Positions 1-10,310 of a stretch of DNA of 30,498 bases are shown piece after piece; position 1 is the first letter of the stretch, and each line of letters begins with the position of its first letter. The notes under the pieces were generated by a model. It ran no database searches. It had not been told where the DNA came from and was given only the letters and a program-made list of their open reading frames with translations. This DNA is from Hypsibius dujardini (Eukaryota > Tardigrada > Eutardigrada > Parachela > Hypsibiidae), in NCBI GenBank assembly GCA_001579985.1, contig LRSR01011326.1, forward strand, positions 7,501 through 37,998, read 5' to 3'. Position numbers and translations under genes: made by a program.

Positions 1-1
1 T

Positions 2-633
2 CACTCTGATCAAAAATCTCTTACTTCTATTGCATTTCACAAATGCGTAAGAATGTGTTCTTGCTCTTTCTGTTGAAAAAAGTTTCCAGTTTCTATAACT
101 TGTCTTTCAAAAGAATCAAAAACTTTTCAGAGGTGGGACATAGAGGCGCAACACGCGTTACCATCCGCCATTTTGACTGATTGGTGTATTTGGAGGAAAG
201 CAAAAAACGTTTGAAATTATGCATGCGAAGAATCCCGGTGACATTTTCGATTGATTAATTGATTTGCAATAAGTATGAAAAACTTCGAAAGGATCAAATT
301 TCCATGCGAGTGCTCAGTTATTAAATAATTTATGTTTATGTTTTTTCTTAATTAACAGTTGAATCTGGTCAAAATACCATCATTTCATCATCATGTCACG
401 CTGTTAGCTGTTATCTATGCTAGAATACGGTCGAGCAGCATAATTCTGCAATCAATCAACATATATTGTGATAACATACGTAGCGCCCTCTATGTAACAC
501 ATCTGAAGAGTTTCTGAGTTTTTAGAAATACATGTTATGGAAACTGGAAATTTTTCTCAACGGAAAGAGCAAGAACACATCCTTACGCATTTGTGAAATG
601 TGGTATAAGTAAGAGATTTTGGGTCACAGAGTG
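2..633. mobile_element. Non-autonomous DNA transposon (MITE-like), long terminal inverted repeats
   Basis: The first ~105 bases reappear inverted at about 530-633. Shared blocks include CACTCTG at the tips, AAATCTCTTACTT, TTTCACAAATGCGTAAG, TGTGTTCTTGCTCTTTC and TTTCCAGTTTC. The ~430-bp interior holds no reading frame of note. Long TIRs with a non-coding centre fit a MITE or fold-back element. The superfamily is not assigned: the left tip sits at the window edge, so a target-site duplication cannot be read. Confidence 0.7.
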
Positions 634-1387
634 GAGGGAGCCCCTTGTTAGATAAAATCCCTGCATTGTTCATCTTCCAAACTAATCAGTGAAAAAGCGT
701 TCCACTTTCGGGTCCGTCGAAAGTAGCAAAAATAGTCTGGGATCTCTATTTTCCTTAAATTCGCCTCGACCCAAAAAATTACTACAGTATTTAATCCCGC
801 TCTACCTGACGTGGCATTACAGTGGTCAACTTCTCAGGGTAAATTAGCCTGTATCAGAAATACTCGTGGCTCATCAGCGGGACGGTAGTGGTATCACCGG
901 TAATACGCGCTGAACGCTACGACATTCGTAATTGCTGATGTGATTTACCGCTCAAAATTTCAAAGTTGATTCTCGTGTTCCTCATATTGCTCACATTATA
1001 AACTCATACAATAGTAGTTCTCGTTCTTGTCTTGAGCGAATCATGTTTCTGGATCGATTGAAGAATGCGCTCGTTTACGTTGTAGCCATGTCTGTCCGAT
1101 AAGGATGAGTCTTCAAAGCTCGGCGCGAGACTCGACTTCTCGCGTTGATTTCCAACTTCTCATTCAGTCTAGTTTTCATACTCTAGTATTCCATGGGATT
1201 TATTTTGCTCTCTTTTTCGACTGAGGGACAAATTCGCAACTTTTTTAGCATTGGCGGGGCCAAAAAAAGTATCTTGAGTATTTAAGTTGTCCACCGTGCC
1301 AAAAGAGGAATAAATATATATGTATATTGCAAGACTATATGGTCTTGCAATCATAGTCCCTGACGTTCCTTCGGACAAGCGGTCCAC
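634..1387. other. Gene-free stretch
   Basis: No coding exon or recognisable element is seen here. Reading frames are short and lack family resemblance. A TATATATG-like run near 1314-1326 is simple AT repeat. Confidence 0.5.
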
Positions 1388-1576
1388 CTTGAGGGTTGCT
1401 GGTCACCCAGTAAAATATATGGTCGGGTTGGAAGGTTGATCACAGTTTTACGCCTACCGTCCGGCTTCAGGATAGTTGGCATCTTGAGGGCTGACGGTTG
1501 CCCGTAATGTTGGCGGTCGGTTTGGAAGGTTGATCATTATATTATACCGATTGTCAATCTTCTGGAAAGATCCCTC
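1388..1576. repeat. Diverged tandem duplication, ~95-bp period, two copies
   Basis: CTTGAGGG occurs at 1388 and 1483, followed in both copies by GGTCGG(G/T)TTGGAAGGTTGATCA at about 1421 and 1515. Similarity is patchy between these blocks, so the duplication is old or the unit is itself composite. No coding role is visible. Confidence 0.5.
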
Positions 1577-2745
1577 ACCTTCATGACTGACTGTCGGGCG
1601 TCCTTGGCGCTAGTCGGAATGACCAGTCAACCATCTCTAATGACAATCAGCTCTCCAAAGAACCGACCATGTAGCGGTCTGACGCTCACTTTCTCGATTG
1701 CCAGCCACCTTTAAACGGGCGCTCACAGGGGGGAGGGGAGGAGACGATTAATCCCTCTAGCGAGCCGTCGTTTTTTACTATATCGTTTTGCATGTGTTGA
1801 AACTCCAGCCGGATGTTTTATGCGGCTCAATGTACTTAGAAAAACGAGGTTTTGAAGGAGACCGTTAACGAAACATTTTCTCTCAAAAACCGACAGCAAC
1901 ACATTGAACTATTTTTGCTGTTGTCAAGCGATATAAAGTTAACTCTGAATCGAATAATGTCAAACACTATTCACTAAATAATTTTTGGATATTGATTCGA
2001 GAATGAAAATGAAGCATTCCAGAATCTTCCGAATCCTGAAGTTATAGTCCAGGCGAACCACACCTGCGGGAACGTTCAACAATACTTTGAACTTCGATGA
2101 CGAGCTCTAACGGATGAAGGATGGGGATCCAGCCGTGACTGGCGTCAGCATATATCGTTTCGATTTTTCGCCAGTTCCCAGCCTCCGCTGGATCTGAATG
2201 AATTTTTGCGCTCAGATTACGAAGACACCGATGATACAAACATGCTTTCTTAATACTTGCTTTCGATCTGGTTTCAGTAAAAGATGTGGTAGCAATACTG
2301 GATACGTTTGCAGATGTAGGGGAGTCGGCTCGAACTGACGTCAGTGCTTGACGAACAAAGGTGGTCTATGCATTTCTGACGAGCTCTGACGGAAGGGAGG
2401 GGGGAGTATGGTCGCTTAATATCAGGCGCTGACGTCATTGTTGAACGCTCCCTAACATGAACAACTATTACTCGCATAATACTACACATGAGATTAAGGA
2501 GAATATGAAGATGTCCCCCTTTACACCTAAACGTCCTACATTTTTTGCAGGATTCGTGCTCGAAAATGGGGGATATAATCAACACGCTCGCTATAAGAAA
2601 ATCATCCAAGGTATCCTCGAGTGGTCAGCACGGTCCACGCCATTCGTCAATTTCGCGTTGACCGGAGAAGCCTACAATGTAAAGTACAGGGATTGATGCG
2701 ACGTAGCAATCAAATTCACAATGGCTGTGCTGATGCAGTTCTACA
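1577..2745. other. Gene-free stretch with weak reading frames only
   Basis: Frames of 60-110 codons exist on both strands but match no family I recognise. One segment at about 2550-2610 is flanked by TTTTTTGCAG and AAG/GTATCC, like an isolated internal exon, but nothing nearby can be joined to it. Confidence 0.4.
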
Positions 2746-2853
2746 ATACAGCTGTGGCACGATTTCTTGATAAAAAACGTTAATCGGAACACATGTTATT
2801 ATGCCGGTGTTCCGATTAACGTTTTTCGTCGAGAAATCGTGCCACAGCTGTAT
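2746..2853. repeat. Long near-perfect hairpin (47-bp arms, 14-bp loop)
   Basis: The left arm (2746-2792) starts ATACAGCTGTGGCACGATTT and ends CGGAACAC. The right arm (2807-2853) is its reverse complement with only a few mismatches. The loop is about 14 bases. It could be a small fold-back element or an inverted microduplication. No flanking duplication was recognised. Confidence 0.8.
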
Positions 2854-4025
2854 GAGGTTCCCCTGTGTGCTTGACCCCGGGTCACCAGCAGTTTGTCCGT
2901 TGATAAACACTGCACGACATGTTGTGCCTGAGGAATTAGATTTTTTCTTACCTTCACCATCTAACCCTCTAAATCTTCCCGGAGGATAATTTTAGTCGAA
3001 TTACAAACATACGCAGCCAGAATACGCCACATTTGACGGCTGATGCAAACTGTGAAATGGCTGCGTTTCGCGCGGCTGTTTTGGGCTTTACCGCAAACGC
3101 AGCCACTCAGCAGAGTTATCAACTTCAAAAGAACGTCAGGCCCACGTACACAATGGCCGTGTGTTTATTGCGTTTTTATCTGGCAGGAGGCATCATACAA
3201 CACGCTCAACCGAGCTTACTTTTTGATGTAACAACAGACAAGGACACATAGAGAGAATAAATGGCAAGAGGACTTGTTGAGCTGTTGAGCTCGCACATGC
3301 TTAAGTACGAGTACGCTCTTGGTGATGACGCATTGGGCGCGCAGCTTTCGAGACGGCACACGCAGCCGATGGATACTACTTTACATGCGCTGACAGGACG
3401 CAGCTATTTAACTTGACTGAAAAGTCTGGATGAAGTGGTCAAATGGCTGCGCAGCTCATTGAAGTCTAAGGAGGACATAATGCCTTTATAAGCATCCGTT
3501 TGGCCACTAAATGCAGCCGGCGCTGCGTTTTAAGACACAATTTAAACTCCGGATTCCTTTTTCCAGGGGCGTCGTTCATTTTATTGTTCAACAGAGTGTT
3601 GCCTAAAAACTTCTGTCTATCACCAGACGATCCGATTATTGTCAGCTTCATTGATAAAAAACTTTCGCTTTTACAGATATTTTTTCATGTGATCGACATG
3701 CATTTTATTGTCGCACGAAGAAAAATATTTGCCTAGTATAAATCGGTAAGGGAGCGCTCAAACAAATGGTTTCTTTTCCATTAAAAATGATGTTGTTTTA
3801 AACAAAACCTTTCGAATTTTCTTAATAATAATCGCCGACGCATTAATTATGATACGGTTATCGGCTATCAATGCACAGACCCTTAGTCGAGGCCCCTGAC
3901 TAAGGGTCTATACCTCGATGGTCCTTCCCCAGTCTCAGGTGTTCTACCCTTAACTGGGGCAGGACAACTCAACAACGACTCTCAACAACTCGACAACTCA
4001 ACTCTTTTCAGCGTTTATTTCAGCG
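2854..4025. other. Gene-free stretch; small perfect hairpin at 3877-3909
   Basis: No supported coding exon. AGACCCTTAGTC (3877-3888) and GACTAAGGGTCT (3898-3909) form a perfect 12-bp stem with a 9-base loop. The words AAATGGCTGCG and CGCAGCC recur around 3000-3500 in both orientations, suggesting decayed repeats. Confidence 0.45.
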
Positions 4026-4031
4026 TTTATT
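4026..4031 (-). terminator. Candidate poly(A) signal of the catalase-fold-like gene
   Basis: TTTATT on the plus strand reads AATAAA on the coding strand, about 130 bases past the stop codon at 4163. A second copy lies just beyond, within a duplicated CAGCGTTTATTTC word. Confidence 0.4.
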
Positions 4032-4162
4032 TCGGCATATTTTATCTTCCATCATCTTATAAGTCAGAAGACAATTAAAACAGTTGATAATTCGTTAAGC
4101 ATGAAATTCCTCTCTAAGTTCTCAAAAATTCATGCAGTAGGGCAGCCGGTACGGAAGTGATC

Positions 4163-5356
4163 TCACGGGCGCCACTGCTCACGGGACTGACGGAAGAAAA
4201 TTAGCTCGTCCCCGTACTTGGACGGCACACACTCGCTCTGGAGGACAATCTCCCCGATCAGCTCGTTTTCCGGTGCGTCCACTGAGCGCTTAGCGTAGAC
4301 GTCGTACAAGACAGTGCCCTCCTTTAGCACGTTCAGCAAATCAAGACGGAAGTCGTTGGTGGAGTCGGCTGGAGTGGCCAGGCCGGCGTGGCCCTGCAGT
4401 CGCTGCTCCCAGGGTGCCACGATGGCGCCGGTAACATTGGTGCCGTCGGAGTTGACCGACGCCTGCTCATACAGACCCAGGGTGTAGGGGTTCAGAGGTC
4501 GCGACAAAGCGTCCCCTGGAAGGATAGCAATAGTGCGAATGAAAGCATCCATCACGGCTTGGGGATCGTTTGGTCCCTTGTCCCTGAAAATTGATCAGTG
4601 CTGTTAGAGAAGTCTAGCACTTCACATAGTAATCACTGTATCTGTCTATCTCTTTGACTGTTTATCGATCCGTGTGTCTGTCTGTCTGTCTGTCTGTCTA
4701 TCTGTCTGTCTGTCTGTTTGTCTGTTTGTTTGTCTGTCTGTTTGTCTGTCTATTTGTTTGTCTGCCTGTCTGTCTCCCTATCTGCCTGCATGTCTGTCTG
4801 GAACTTCATACATGATGTTGCTCATATTGTTGAGAAAGAAGTTGTGGTTCGCCCCCTGACCGATCACATCCTTGATGTGTTGAAAGTTGCGAGAAATCTG
4901 CCCATCGATGTAAATCTTCAAGACGGCAGTCGGCGAAAACAGACTGCCGAGGGGTGGTCCGTAGATGGCATCCAGGGCGAGGCGGATGAGACCGATGCCG
5001 CCGGTGTTGAAGAGACCGGTGAACTGGCTGGTGGAGTTCTTGAAGGTTCGGTACTCCACTTTGCAGACCACGGCGAACGGGGAAAGCAGCATCCGGCGAC
5101 GAGTGCCGGGCATTTCATCTCCGGTGATGAGGAAGGATTGGGCAAGGTATTCAGGCAGGCCGAGGAGGGTGAGGTTGTCGGTCGGTTGCGGGAACGCGCT
5201 GGGCAGCTCGGTGAGATTGTAGCGGCTTTCCAAGACCTGGCTCCATTGAAGTGCCTGTTTTTCCCGCGCGGACAGGGTAACGTAGTTGTCCGGTAGAACG
5301 GCCGCTGCGAGGGCAAGGACGCTGGCGAGCGCCACGATGGTTAGAAAGGTCTTCAT
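4163..5356 (-). CDS. Secreted catalase-fold-like protein of unknown function (two exons, 321 aa)
   Basis: Exons are 5356-4812 and 4583-4163. The intron 4811-4584 begins GTATGA and ends TTTTCAG; the split codon AT/G restores Met and keeps the frame, giving 966 bases. The ATG at 5356 begins a clear signal peptide (MKTFLTIVALASVLALAAA), so the product is secreted or lumenal. The body has the order TGLFNTGGIGLIRLAL, then SPTAVLKIYIDGQ, then NFFLNNMSNI, and after the splice PQAVMDAFIRT, VSSDGT-like VNSDGTNV, FRLDLLNVLKEGTVLYDVYA and KYGDELIFF. From memory this pattern belongs to an uncharacterised family related to the heme-catalase fold, scattered in bacteria and some invertebrates. That assignment is inference, and heme binding or peroxidase activity is not shown. 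NLT and NST sites suggest glycosylation. The gene appears intact, and its intron carries a (TCTG)n microsatellite. Confidence 0.75.
4672..4800. repeat. (TCTG)n microsatellite with TTTG variants, intronic
   Basis: About 130 bases of TCTG units with TTTG, TCTA and CCTG variants lie inside the intron of the catalase-fold-like gene. They produce long Cys-Leu-Ser-Val reading frames that are artefacts. Confidence 0.95.
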
Positions 5357-5454
5357 GATTCACAAAAGGGGAAATAGTAACGCTTTTTCGAAGGCAGGTT
5401 TTTCCCCAAAACAGAAGCGAGACAAGCAGGAATGTGCGACGGAAATGCGCTCAA

Positions 5455-5460
5455 CTTATA
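5455..5460 (-). promoter_or_regulatory. Candidate TATA box of the catalase-fold-like gene
   Basis: CTTATA on the plus strand reads TATAAG on the coding strand about 100 bases upstream of the ATG at 5356, a plausible spacing for a TATA box plus a short 5' leader. No initiator was identified. Confidence 0.3.
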
Positions 5461-6110
5461 CGAAGTGTTCCCGTGTGAAAAAACATGTTAGCACACTCCA
5501 CCGGAAGTTGGTATCGCGTTTTTCATCACGTTTTACTCTGTGCATGCTTTTTTCGCTACTTTTTCATTCGCTGCAGCGTTCGGCGCGTCTGGGCGAATTT
5601 CGAACCTTGGACGTAGGATAAACTGTTAAGAAAAGTAGACGGAGTCCTGCCGAATTGGAAACGGTGCGAACCGAGCCCAGCCGAAAAACAAGGCAGCGGT
5701 CGTGACGACATTTCACTACGTACGCTGAGGGACCAGACGAGCAAAGGCGGCATACGTAGAGGGCTGAAACACGGACTCACAGAGGAACGGAGTGCGAGCT
5801 AGAGAAATGGTAAAAGGGATCTTGTTCGTTAAGCGAGCAGGCTAAATACAAGTACTTAACTATCTCGTTAAGCAAAACATTAGGCGAAACTGAAAAATAG
5901 GTTTTCCTTCTTACGCTTTCGGGTCGCCGAGGTCGCCGAGGTCGCCGAATACTATGATTGAAAAAGTAATGATTTTTTATTAAATAACGAGCTTGGCAAT
6001 ACATTGGCGACCTACAAACAAATTTGTTGGTTTTTCATTGATGGCCGATTCAAGTGATTAAGAGAAAGATGGCTAAAACTCACTGACTTTTACGAAATTC
6101 GGTTGATGGA
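5461..6110. other. Spacer between the catalase-like gene and transporter 1
   Basis: No supported gene. A 9-bp unit GTCGCCGAG repeats three times at about 5922-5948. Confidence 0.45.
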
Positions 6111-6116
6111 TTTATT
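6111..6116 (-). terminator. Candidate poly(A) signal of transporter 1
   Basis: TTTATT on the plus strand reads AATAAA about 210 bases beyond the stop codon of transporter 1 (6324). Confidence 0.3.
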
Positions 6117-6323
6117 GATTTAGTGTCCGAAATGGTTCCAGATAAAGTACAGTTCTGGTCAAACTCAAGAGACGTGTTATCAAAAAAGAAAGTTTTTCCT
6201 TAATTAGTAGTTTCGCTCACGATATCAAGTTCAGCATGATACCGAGCCTTAACCGGTTAACAAATCAGCAATATGAGAACTTGGAAAGCTTGTGGCGAGA
6301 CTGAAAAACGGGGTTTCGCATCA

Positions 6324-8768
6324 TTAGACACTAAGTATACCGTTGAACCGGTACCGCAGAAGGACCTGAATCTCATCGATAGTCATCCCCTTCGTCTCGG
6401 GGAGCTTCCAGACGATGTAAACCGTTCCCAATGCAATTCCGCCGACAAAGATGAGGAATGTGTACTCTTCCAACGCCAGCACCACCATGGGGAAGAGAAA
6501 GGACGTCGTCAAGCCGCACACCTCGCAGAACGCGCTGATCCAAGTCATGGCCGAGGTGCGCGCCTCCTGCGGAAACATTTCCGACGGCAGGAACCACGCC
6601 ACCGAACTCGAACCGGTTGTGTAGAAAGCGATCCAGACAAAGATACTGGCCACACCGCCGTATTTTGCCCAGTCGATGGCATACGACCCGGAGAGGACCA
6701 TGAAGACCGTGAAGAGGGCCATACCCAGCATCATCCCGGAATGACTAATCAGCAGCATCACACGGCGACCGAGTCGGTCCACCAGACTCATGGAGATCAG
6801 GGAGAATGTCAAGTAAACCAGCCACATGGCGAGAGAAGCGTAAGCCGAATACAAATGGTCCAATCCGGCCTTCCGGAAGATGGACGTCGAGTAGTACAGG
6901 ACACAGGCATAACCTAGCACGGAAAATTTGTATTCTTGCAGAATTTATGCAAACTTTTTTATAGTTTGTGGAATCGTTGGCAAAAGAAGAAAGATTATCA
7001 GGTTTGAAAAGTGCAAGAATTCACGTTCTCTTTCGTTACGGAATTCCTCAGAAATCTCTTTCTAAGATGTTTCTAACAAGCAGGGTTCCCTTCACCATGT
7101 CTGCGGATAGAGCCACTTTGGCAAAGGAATTTCAATGAAAATGAAACTAAATGACTAAATGTGAGCTGAGAAGAATTGAAGTTTAGCTAAATCTTTTTTG
7201 TAGGCAAACTGTTTCAGTACTCCCGATGGTAAGATCGAGTAACATCCGATTTTAAATTATCCCAAATGTGAATTGAAAATTTCAATGACTGATTTGATCA
7301 TTTTTCTCTCACTTTCTCAGAAAAAGTTTTTCTCCAATAAAAAACTCGTTTGCAATTCATCTGTTCACCGCGCCACAACTGCTTTACGGTTTAAGGAAAG
7401 ACAATTTGAATTACTCACCGGAGAACTGTTTGACAAACATGGGTGCAGCGCACAGGCCGAAAATGTACCGCAAGTAAGGGTCCCTGAAAATGCCGAACAA
7501 CGAGACCTGCGGGTTGATTTTCCCCTTTTCCTGCATGTCCAGTTCTCTCTGCATTGCCGCCATTTCTTCCCGCACGTCCGCTGTTTTCCGCAGCCAGATT
7601 AGAGCCTTCTCCGCGCCGACTTTGTCTCCCTTCACCAGGAACAACTGTCGCGGGCTATCCGGACAAAACGGCAGCGAAACACACATCAGTATGACCGGGA
7701 TGCATTGCAGGCTCAGGAGAATTGTCCAGCGCTCTTTCGTCCCGAGCAGCATGGGAAGACCCAGACCGTTGGCTGTTAGGAATCCCAGAACCATCATGAC
7801 CATGGGGACTGTTCCAAATAATCCCCGCAGCTTGGCCGGCGTGATCTCCGAGATGTACATGACGGTGGTGACGCCGGTGAGACCTTCAAGCAAAGTAATG
7901 TAAACCGGTTTAGAAGTTCTTGCTGACACGGTATATCTAAATATAAAATAAAGTATTTAAAAGCAAGGCATATTTATCCTGCTCATAAGATACATTGAGA
8001 TATGAAAAATCGTTTTCAATATTAATAATAAGATAATAACATATCATTAATAACATATTCGTAGCACTTTGACATATGCGAAATAATGGAGTCTTTGAAG
8101 CACTTTTGGTATGATAAGCCTTCAAAGAATTCGATCATTTTTAAAGCGTATTTTGGGAATTAAGTTGAAATACACTTTTTAGATTAAATTTTTGTGCATT
8201 TGTAATGAATGAAAAAAAATTTATTGAAAACCACCGAATTTCGAATATGCTTTTGAGCTTTTGAAATATCTTTTACGAGTTATACATAGAACGCGGTACC
8301 TTCGGAGAAGCCACATAATAACCGACCGACGATGAGGAGCTCGTAAAAGTGGACGGCGCTGACGAGGGTCGACAAAAGAGTCCCGGTTAAATGGATCGCG
8401 GCCGCGATGTAGATCGTCCCCTTCAGACCGAACCGTCGGATAAACAATCGGCAGCTGAACACGGACGCGAGAATTCCGGCAGCGACGATTGAATTGATGA
8501 CGGACCAGATGGTGTTGAGCTTGAAGTTATCACGGAGGACGAGGGATTCTTCTTCCTCGGTCAGCGGACCGCACCACAGAATGAAGTTCTCGGTGTGGTT
8601 TTCGTGGTCTTCGTAGCGACTGCATTCGACACGCCTGATCCAACTGACGACGTAGGCTTGCGGGACGTTCAGGGCGACGTTGAAGTAACCGGCGGTGTAC
8701 CATGTGCCCAGAGTCACAACGAATGTGGAGAAGAAGAGGGTCGTGGTTAGACGCTTCGAGTTATGCAT
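6324..8768 (-). CDS. SLC2/GLUT-like sugar-porter-family transporter 1 (three exons, 507 aa)
   Basis: Exons are 8768-8300, 7883-7419 and 6913-6324, with both introns in phase 1 (GAAG/GTACCG...GAAG/GT, then TCCG/GTGAGT...CTAG/GT). They total 1,524 bases, ending RFNGILSV-stop. The protein is a major-facilitator transporter of the plasma or another membrane. After TM1 (TLFFSTFVVTLGTWYTAGYF) it has an extracellular loop with an NHT site and Cys residues, then RRFGLKGTIYI, GRLLCGFSEG, MYISEITPAKLRG, CPDSPRQLF, KQFSG/YACVLYYSTSIF, VDRLGRRVMLL, GSSSVAWFLPSEMFPQEAR and LPETKGMTIDEI. These are the sugar-porter signatures at normal GLUT length. The GLUT1 substrate residues Q161, Q282, N288, N317, E380, N411 and N415 align with M, K, A, Y, T, C and G here; only Q283 and W388 remain. 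Transport of something other than glucose is inferred. The closest relative is the neighbouring gene at 10311-12929. Confidence 0.87.
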
Positions 8769-9009
8769 GATTGACCTTGTAATCTTGACCTTGTAATCTA
8801 ACTCTCACTTGAAGACGAACTCGCTAAAAATCGTGCAAAAAAGGCTCGAATAAGCCGCCGACTAAGTCTAAGTTGAAAGGAAAACTGAACAGAATTCCGC
8901 TGGGTCTTGCTTGACGATGAAACTGGTTGGGAAGGAGAGGGGGTCGGTATATTAAATTTCGGTATAAAGATAAGCAGCATTAAAGCCGAATGCTCATGTC
9001 ATTTTCTCC
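8769..9009. other. Upstream region of transporter 1
   Basis: Presumed 5' leader and promoter of transporter 1. A short direct duplication (CTTGTAATCTTGAC / CTTGTAATCT) sits at about 8776-8799, immediately before the start codon. No clear TATA box was assigned. Confidence 0.3.
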
Positions 9010-9316
9010 AGAGTAGGGTCCGGGTTAACTGTCATGGTCGGTCCGGGTTAACTGCCATGGTCGGTCCGGGTTAACTGTCATGGTCGGTCCGGGTTAACTG
9101 CCATGGTCGGTCCGGGTTAACTGCAATGGTCGGTTCAGGTTAACTGCCATGGTCGGTCCGGGTTAACTGCCATGGTCGATCCGGGTTAACTGCCATGGTC
9201 GGTCCGGGTTAACTGCCATGGTCGGTCCGGATTAACTGCGATGGTCGGTCCGGGTTAACTGCAATGGTCGGTCCAGGTTAACTGCCATGGTCGGTCCGGG
9301 TTAACTGCCATGGTGG
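9010..9316. repeat. 23-bp minisatellite, about 13 copies
   Basis: The unit GTCCGGGTTAACTGCCATGG plus TCG repeats head-to-tail with a few substitutions (TGTCAT, TGCAAT, GATCC). Every unit carries the palindrome GTTAAC, and most carry CCATGG. It lies between transporters 1 and 2. Confidence 0.95.
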
Positions 9317-10310
9317 GTCGAGTGAGTGCAAAGGCATTCGTGGTGAAACATGTTTGATGAATGGTCGTTTGTCGGCTGATGCCCGTCTGTAGCATTCGAA
9401 GTTTTTCAGTCCAGTGGCTTTATCGGTTCGAGCCTTGCCATTGGTGAGCACCTAGCCAATAGACACTTTTTGCTAATCCACGAATGTGATTTTGTTATGT
9501 GGCATTCCGGAAAGCAGTCACTGCGTGGACAGGTATGCGGTTTTTTTTGATAAAGCAGCATTTAAGAGAGAGAGAGAAGCCAACCAGACAGCTTCCGTGC
9601 TAATTGTTTCGTTTGTGTGCCTTTGATAGGAGAATGATAAGACTGAATTGATTCGTTGTGTTTTCCCCCTTTTAAAATTACAGTTTTTCAAAATGGGTGC
9701 CTGAGCAGTTTGTTAATGTTATACTGGACAATTAGACTATTTTAAATGTTAACCAAAAAAGTTTTTTTTTTGGCCCCGAATGATTTCCGGTTCCATGTGC
9801 GCGATCTTAACCGTCAGAAGACCGACCTTGCTAAGTGTTTTAAAAACAGGGAATCCGTTATCATATCGCGGATAGTTTTAATAGATCATATTCTATTCCC
9901 GATTGCGTTTCCACAATGACAGTCGTTTTATGGCCCAATGCGTAATTGGGCGCGCGTGGTAGAATTACACTTTACAGCGCATAGTTTATTCATTCGTGTG
10001 CTTGTCTTTGCAGGACGGTGAGTTAGGCAGCTCAACTCAGACCAGGGGAAGTGTTCATGTTTCCGTCAAAAAAATCCTCCCCACTTCCTTTTAAGTGAAT
10101 GTAATAGTGAAGTAGGTGATTTGAAGTATGGAGTAGGAGACATGAGTATCGGGGCAACGAACTAACAGTCGATCCTGGAAATTGTTCGTCTTGCACTTTT
10201 CCATATTAAAATGAAACAAAGTCAGGTGCTAACAGTGAACAGTGAACACTGAACACTGAACGCTGAACATCGGTTGAGAAAAAATGCTACTGCAATGTAG
10301 CGCGGTATTT
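9317..10310. other. Spacer between transporters 1 and 2
   Basis: No supported gene. An 8-bp tandem repeat (variants of TGAACACT/AGTGAAC) runs through 10231-10268, just downstream of the transporter 2 stop codon. Confidence 0.45.

Noticed and set aside
2457-2696. 79-codon frame with an exon-like core (TTTTTTGCAG ... CCAAG/GTATCC)
   Set aside because: Splice-like flanks are present, but there is no homology and no compatible neighbouring exon on the same strand.
6273-6917. 214-codon plus-strand frame opposite the last exon of transporter 1
   Set aside because: Antisense shadow; its His/Glu/Arg-rich composition is typical of a reverse frame of a membrane protein exon.
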